Shown here in pieces: positions 57,905 to 64,000 of a stretch of 64,000 nucleotides of DNA. How positions within the stretch are numbered: position 1 is the stretch's first letter; each line of letters starts with the position of its first letter. The notes under the pieces were generated by a model. That model saw nothing but the letters and a program-made list of their open reading frames with translations. It searched no databases and was not told where the DNA came from. A program made the translations under genes and the position numbers. The stretch is from assembly GCF_030272615.1 (NCBI RefSeq), contig NC_081409.1:238543832-238607831 (forward strand), in the 5' to 3' direction. This DNA is from Cryptomeria japonica. Its lineage: Eukaryota; Streptophyta; Pinopsida; Cupressales; Cupressaceae.

Positions 57905-59416
57905 CTCATTATATTGTTATATACATGCTTGCTTCTTTTATTATGTATATCTGACATTTCTATTATACATGTTGTAGACATTTAGATATTATACATGAAC
58001 TATAGACATTGCATTTGTAGCCTTATTTTAGACATTATAGCTAGACATTTCATACATGTTACATGTTTATCTAGACATTTCATGTGTTACATGATTATAT
58101 CTACATTTCATGTGTTGTACATGTTTATTTTATGTGTTATAATGAGCTCTCACTCTGAATTAGGTGCACACTCTCACTCTCCTAATTCATCAACACCTTT
58201 CCTTAATATTTATAATTTATTATTTAGTGCATAATTTAGTCGAAAAAGGATGTCTTAAGGGGATGTCTTAAGGGGATCGCAATACATGCTAAATTAGTAT
58301 TCAATTTCTTTGAACTCATTATTATTGAATTTGTCTACTTAGTTGTTTTACGTGTTTATAGAAATTTCATAATTTTGAGTTACATGTTTATTTTATGTGT
58401 TACAATGTTCAAATTTCATGTGTTACATTTCAGTTAGATTGATATGCAAATCATTTCTACATTTCAGTTAGATTGATATACAAATGATATATAGTAGGTT
58501 TTATGGTTGGTATTGGTATTGGTTGTATGGATCATTTTAGTAGGTTGTGGAAATATTATTAACAATATTACATGTTGTGTTTGTTGTAATACTTGAACTT
58601 TAATATAAAAATCAATGAAAAATCAAAATGTATTTTCTAAATCAAGTAATATAAATAATCACTAATAAATATGAATAATGCAATTATGACTAGTTCCTTC
58701 TTCTTAATCAAGAAATATAAATAATTGCTAATAATTTCTTAATCAAGCAATATAAATAATTACTAATAATCTAATTCAAGTAATATAAATGATCACTAAT
58801 AATATAATGTAACAAAGAAAGGAATTTATGTGTGTGAACTCGTGAAAAATTGAATAACAATGTATATATATAATTTAGCATACTTAGTTCATAAGGGAAT
58901 CTAAAATTAGGACTTATTAGGATGTCTTAAGGGGATGACCAAAGAGAGTGTCTTAAGGGGATGTATAACATAAAGAATACATTTAAAAGCTTTTCAACCT
59001 AGCATGCATATGTAACAATTTATATAATTTAGCATACTTCACATAAGGGGATCTAAACTTAGGACCTATTAAGATGTCTTAAGGGGATGTCCAAAGGGGA
59101 TATCTTAAGGGGATTCCAAAGCGCATGTCTGAAGGGGATGTATATGACATGTAAAAGCACATGTATGTATGTAATTGAAGAATACATAAAATCATAAATA
59201 TAAAAGCATTTCAACCTTGAGCATGCATAACAATATATGAAAACCATTATTCACCATGTCAAAAAAAAAAACTAGATATGATCCAATATTAAAAAATCAT
59301 CTCTAAGTTTTAATATGGTCCAAAAATATATATATCCAGTCCTAGTTCAAATTAAACATGAGTTCAAACTCTAGTTCAAATATAAAAGTATGAGCTACAA
59401 AAACAAGTTAGATAGC
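57905..59416. repeat. Intergenic region with GATGTCTTAAGGGGA repeats
   Basis: Lies between the 3' ends of the two convergent genes. The motif GATGTCTTAAGGGG and close variants occur at 58250, 58263, 58921, about 58949, about 59073, about 59100 and about 59125. A larger direct repeat is seen at about 58870-58950 and 59020-59105 (both with TATAATTTAGCATACTT). 58020-58140 is rich in repeated ACATTTCATGTGTTACATG words. No gene. Confidence 0.75.
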
Positions 59417-62400
59417 CTAAGTTAGCTCCTGATACATATAGTCTGGATCCTCTCTATCTTTTATTATCTCCAAAAAAAATTCATTTTCTCCAAAAGGTAA
59501 CCTCCACTTTTGGTTGCCACATCCTTTTTCTGGCAATGTCTCAAATTGCAGCTTTGTCGCTATAACCAAGTGACTATAATGTAGAACTATTTTTTCAAAC
59601 ATGTATTCAATAAATTGAACACCATTTTTGTTTATCTTAGTTTGTTGATAATAGGTGCCTTCTATAACAACTAAACCAGTTGGATATGACTGTCCATCAC
59701 CGTCTACAGTTACTTCTGGCAATTTGAATTTTGCTTTCGTGCATCTTAGTAGATAATAATCTACACCTTCCACATTGTCAGGATCCGCAACCACAGCAAA
59801 AATATCACCTACATGTATGTGCATCCAGATGACACCATATAAATTTAAAACAAAAGTAAGACATGTATCTATAAAACTTGAACATGTCACTACATGATCT
59901 GAATTAAAACTAAATAAAAGAACATGTATGCACGCACGCACTTAAAATGATTAAATCAAAAACATGTCCATAATCAGCTGAATATATAGGATCATGAATG
60001 TCTATGTCATTTTCATCATCTTCATAAGGAGGCATTATGATTAACTCTTTCATATCCCATTGTGAGACATGTCCATTTGCAATATTCTCAAATTTACTCA
60101 TTGGATGGTCCTCAACACAGTCAGCACAAAAGCATGTTTTTTCTCTTACTTGAATCAATGGAGGCTTGTGGTGTCCTATAGTCATCACTTGATGTAAACT
60201 TCTAATACCAACAATTGTTTGACAATTGTAAGGATTAGATCGATCAATACCTGTTACAAATATGAAATGAAATTCACACATTTTAAGATCAACTACTTTA
60301 GGATAAAAGTGAAATGCAGAGCTGGTGAAATTTTTTAAGAATTCTTGAGAACAAAAATATTTTACCTTTCACTTCCCAAAAATAACGTTTGTTATATGGC
60401 GTGTCCCAACTAGCAAAATGGCTTTGACACCATTCAACAATTTTGTTTGCATTCTCTATTCTATTACCTACATAAAATAGCTTAGAGATATTGTTATGTG
60501 CACTTATTTTTAAATGAAATTATATTAAGAAATAGATAAAAACAGATTGAAAACAAAATTAACAGTACCTGCAAGTTCATGTTGGTGAAGTGCGCGCTTC
60601 ACACATGCTCCTTCTCCATCGTGCTCTCCTTTTCCATGTCCACTTTCAAAGAAGCTCCATAGAAACTTAACATTATGTCTAGCATGTTGCATGGATAGGC
60701 AATTAAAGGCTTTTGCAAATTTAAATTGTCCTCCTCCATAAAGTTGTATGTCGTGTACATGTACAATTGAACTTTTAAAATAAAATTTATCAAATTGAAA
60801 TCAAATAAAAATTTAAATATAAATAAAAATGAATTGAAACTTATGTACTCACCTACACAACCATCTGACCAAATCCAGTGTTGTGTAACATTTATCCCAC
60901 GATCTACATAGCTCCTATCATGAACCTTATCATCGCTGATATAGAAATGACCCTCCTTGATGATAATGCGTTCATTTGGATCAGTACGGTTTTTCTACCC
61001 CATCCACATCAAATTGTGCATGTCTATAGGTCACTTGCACAAATATTGCAACTTGATCAGAATGATAATATTGAGCTTGAATCTGTGATATTGGGGCAAA
61101 TGTATAGTTCTAGAATAAATCTACAATTGAAAGAATACAACTAGGTGAAAAACAATTTTTGGAATCACGAAATTGTTTAGCTTGCCATCGTGCACCATGA
61201 CAATGTTGGATATGTGGATAAATCATAATACAAAATCTATTCATAAATTCAAGGTAGGGCAATTCACTCTCCTTCAATGCAATTTTTTTGGATTCATCTC
61301 CTGCCTTAATTCGATATGTCTCATATCGAAATCTCTTCCACAAAACTGGCATTGAAACATCAATATTCTGAATTTGTAATGAAAATTTTTGCAAATCTTC
61401 ACAATCAATGCATGTACTTTTTATACACTGTACATTGAAGTCATCTAAATCTTTTGATTTATCACATAAAATTGATTTCATAAATTGTGTCATACTTCTA
61501 GGGATGGCCATATCTAGATTAAGTACTGCCATAGTTGTTTTATATGACTCTAAGTATAGATTAAACTCAACATGATTTCGACAACAACAAGTTTCGTGTA
61601 CCTTATTTATGCGTACAAAGAAAGGGTGCAACCTCTCAAACATTCTCTGACATATTTTCAATCTGAAAATTCTTCCTTGAATGCTTCAAATAGTTCACTT
61701 TGTCTTTTATCTACAAAATGTTTAGGATCTGAAATCTTCGTACCAATGTCTTCATCTTTCATATGTATAGTGTCCCTTCTATTGGAAGAAACATGGGAGT
61801 GGTTGGTCCAATATTCGATGACCAGTCTTCTTATATCTTTAGAAATTATGTCTTTTCGAGGAAGTCTACAAATATTTGCCCAATTCATTTGAATGTTTTC
61901 ATCTAACATGTTTCTCCTCCTAATATATCTTTGAACAATTTTTCTAGATATATGCGCTAATTCAGAAATTATTGCAACTTGTCTTTTATGTGACAACCTC
62001 TTACTAGAAATCGTAGTCATCAACACTCTATGTGCAACACTTGAATCAACTCCTCGACTTGTGGTATCAATAAGGTTCAATGCATCTTGCAAGTTTTCAA
62101 CTATTGTTTCTTTTACATGACCTCCTGAGATTTTGCTATTATCGACACCCAACAACTCCAAAACAAGAGTCATTTCTCTTTTCCTGAATGACTTTACAAG
62201 TAATTGTGCTCTCCCAACCATAGATTTTTTTTCAAAATACTCCTCCCACATGTTTTTGAAATGCAATTTAATTTTTCTCTCAGGGACCATGTGTTCATAT
62301 GAAATTTGACTAAAAAGAGAATCCTCATTCATCTCCATCAAATTTCTCATGACAGAAGAAAAATTTGTACCTTGACTAGTTTTAATTTCTTCCGCTACTT

Positions 62401-62535
62401 CAGTTGCATCATCTTCAACATCAACAGGATCTTCCTCAACATCAATAGGTTGCTCTTGATATGTTTTGTATGACCTTTCTTTGAATCATCCCTTATACAA
62501 TCATATTTTTTTGTTCTATTTCTTTTATTCCCCAT
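59417..62535 (-). pseudogene. Multi-exon transposase-like gene (DDE-type candidate)
   Basis: Minus strand, ATG at 62535. Exons by eye: 62535-60853, 60730-60569, 60467-60366, 60250-59942 and 59808-59417, with GT...AG introns of about 100-130 bp. The long first exon is helical and basic, then has a Cys cluster (HETCCCRNH near 61580). Candidate catalytic blocks are IVDLF near 61100, HWIWSDGC near 60870 and FESGHGKGEHDGEGACVKR in exon 2. The combination SDGC-QFK and GHGKG-x-DG-x-A-x-K is, from memory, seen in unclassified plant and algal transposase-like proteins. The C-terminal exons hold CFCADC and a long conserved-looking domain open to the TAG stop. Breaks are frame changes near 62490, 61660 and 60980 and a TAG near 61094. 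Superfamily unknown. Confidence 0.6.
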
Positions 62536-63052
62536 TACACAAAGTATTGAAATTTGCTTTCCTAAAATCACAAGTGAATACTCCTTAAGAAAAAAATCAA
62601 CTCCTTTGCAAAAAATCACCTCCTCAATAAAAAATCACCTCCTTCAAAAAAATTGCCTCCTCCCCTGAAAAAAATCAACTTCCTAGAAAAAAAATTGAAG
62701 ATTTTATGAATTGTTTTTTGTTTTTTGTTTTTAAAAAATTAAAAAACCACCTCATTAATATATGAGGGAAAGGGTGGGGAAGCGAGTGGTTTCTTCCCCA
62801 CGCGACCACTCACAGAGGGTCCCGCTGCTTGGGGGACTCGATCAAGGCTACCTATGTGGCATCCAACATGGCAGCCTACTCAACAAAACCCCCCCAATTT
62901 GCAGAACTTTCAAGTTCTGCTAAGAATTTGACCATCAATTTTTATTTTATTTTTAAACTAAAAATACCCTTTTCGAGAGCTCGAAGTGAGGAACACTGAC
63001 ATATAATTTTTATAGAGCACCAATATTGGTGCTCTCATAGGAACGTTGACAG
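62536..63052. other. Flank of the two-gene element with a perfect palindrome
   Basis: AT-rich and then GC-richer (62760-62900) noncoding sequence. A perfect 22-bp palindrome occupies 63014-63035 (half-site AGAGCACCAAT). TCGAGAGCTCGA, a perfect 12-bp palindrome, lies at about 62973. These may mark a transposon end, but no matching left end was found. The copia fragment begins right after, at about 63053. Confidence 0.5.
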
Positions 63053-64000
63053 CCCAAATAAAAACAATCTTAACAACTGGTGAAAAAACCTCATGCAAGT
63101 CAATACCATCTTTCTAAGAATATCCTTTTTCTACCAGACGTGCCTTGTACCTTATGGCTTTATCATCAACACCATTCTTCAATTTGTAGACCCACTTACA
63201 ACCTACAACTTTCTTTCCCTTTGGAAGTTCTACCAAGTCCGATGTCTTATTCTTCTCCAAGGCATCCATTTATTCTTTCATTGTTGTCTTCCATTTAGCA
63301 TTTTCAATGTCATTCATTGCTTCCTGATAACAACTTTGTTTCCCATCATTAGAAATTAAAGCAACAGATGAAATAAAATCATCATACCTTTTAGGAGGAT
63401 TTTTTACTCATTTAGATCTCCTTAGAAATGGTTGTGGTGTTTCCACACTTTCCTGTATGTCTTCCTAAAAAAACCTTCACCTTCAGAGAGTTCTTATGGT
63501 ATTTTCTTACCTGCAGGTGATTGAATTTCCAATTGCACTTGTTGATGATGTGGTACTTGTTCCTATTCCAAATCAACTTCTACAATATCTGATTTTGTTA
63601 GAGAAGATTCATCAAACACTACACCTCTGCTAATGATGATTTTATGGGTAGTAGGATCCCACAATCTATATCCCTTAACTACATCACCATAACCAACAAA
63701 GGAGTATTTCTTCGATTTGGGGTCTAATTTAGAACATTGATCCTTAGAAACAAGAGCATAAGCATCACAACCAAAAAAAATCAGATTTGAATAATCACAA
63801 GAACGACCTGTATGTAGCTCTTCAAGAATCTTAGAATCAATTGCAACTAATGGTGAACAGTTTACCAAATATTATGTTGTATTAACTGCTTCTTCTCACA
63901 ACTCTTGATGCAATTTGGAATTACGGAGCATGCTCCTTTCTCTCTCTAGAAGAGTCCTATTCATGTGTTCAGCAACACCATTTTGCTGAGAAGTCAAAAC
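63053..64000 (-). pseudogene. Second copy of the copia family, partial and running off the window
   Basis: Collinear with 40830-41780: the RT opening block, the acidic linker and the integrase C-terminal half are all readable on the minus strand. The longest open stretch is 63868-63563 (SNLIFFGCDAYALVSKDQC, then SKKYSFVGYGDVVKGYRLWD). It differs from the first copy by scattered substitutions and small indels. It begins abruptly at 63053, so its RT second half is missing or elsewhere. The right end lies outside the window. Confidence 0.88.

Noticed and set aside
60878-61144. Plus-strand 88-residue open frame
   Set aside because: Antisense to the transposase-like exon that carries the candidate catalytic blocks.

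Overview
The window looks like seed-plant nuclear DNA from a large, transposon-rich genome, most likely a gymnosperm. The evidence is AT-rich sequence, plant-type Ty3/gypsy, Ty1/copia and LINE elements packed against and inside one another, a plant lipid-transfer-protein gene, and plant-like introns. The species assignment is inference. I recognise one intact host gene. No tRNA, rRNA or CRISPR array was seen.

Layout: 1-3004 has no recognisable gene. 3005-10741 is a decayed Ty3/gypsy element with a chromodomain-like tail and both LTRs (+). 12212-18566 is an LTR element (+) with a multi-knuckle gag and a second long reading frame, but no visible protease, integrase or reverse transcriptase. 18890-22101 holds a gag remnant, duplicated primer-binding-like sites and an LTR-like block of another gypsy element (-). 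About 22400-34861 is a large Tat/Ogre-like gypsy element (-) with a G-patch and two RNase H segments. Its gag is split by a solo LTR at 29300-30783 that has a 5-bp target duplication. 34951-37732 is a DNA element with long terminal inverted repeats. 38256-38564 is the lipid-transfer-protein gene (+) with a TATA box and poly(A) signal. 39176-44006 is a Ty1/copia element (-). 44007-44345 is a truncated LINE tail. 44640-54171 is a LINE (+) bounded by a 14-bp target duplication, with an unusual 2.9-kb 3' region of palindromic TCGATGAA repeats. 56305-57904 (+) and 62535-59417 (-) are two convergent multi-exon genes that may form one two-gene transposon. 63053-64000 is a second copy of the copia family and runs off the end.

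Across every element class the in-frame stops are mostly TAG, TGA or TAA where a CAG, CGA, TGG or CAA codon would fit. Several catalytic residues are changed by G-to-A (E to K, D to N). This pattern fits C-to-T decay of methylated, silenced DNA.

The least familiar parts are the RT-less element at 12-18 kb, the convergent gene pair at 56-62.5 kb and the satellite-like LINE 3' region. All boundaries and splice sites were read by eye.
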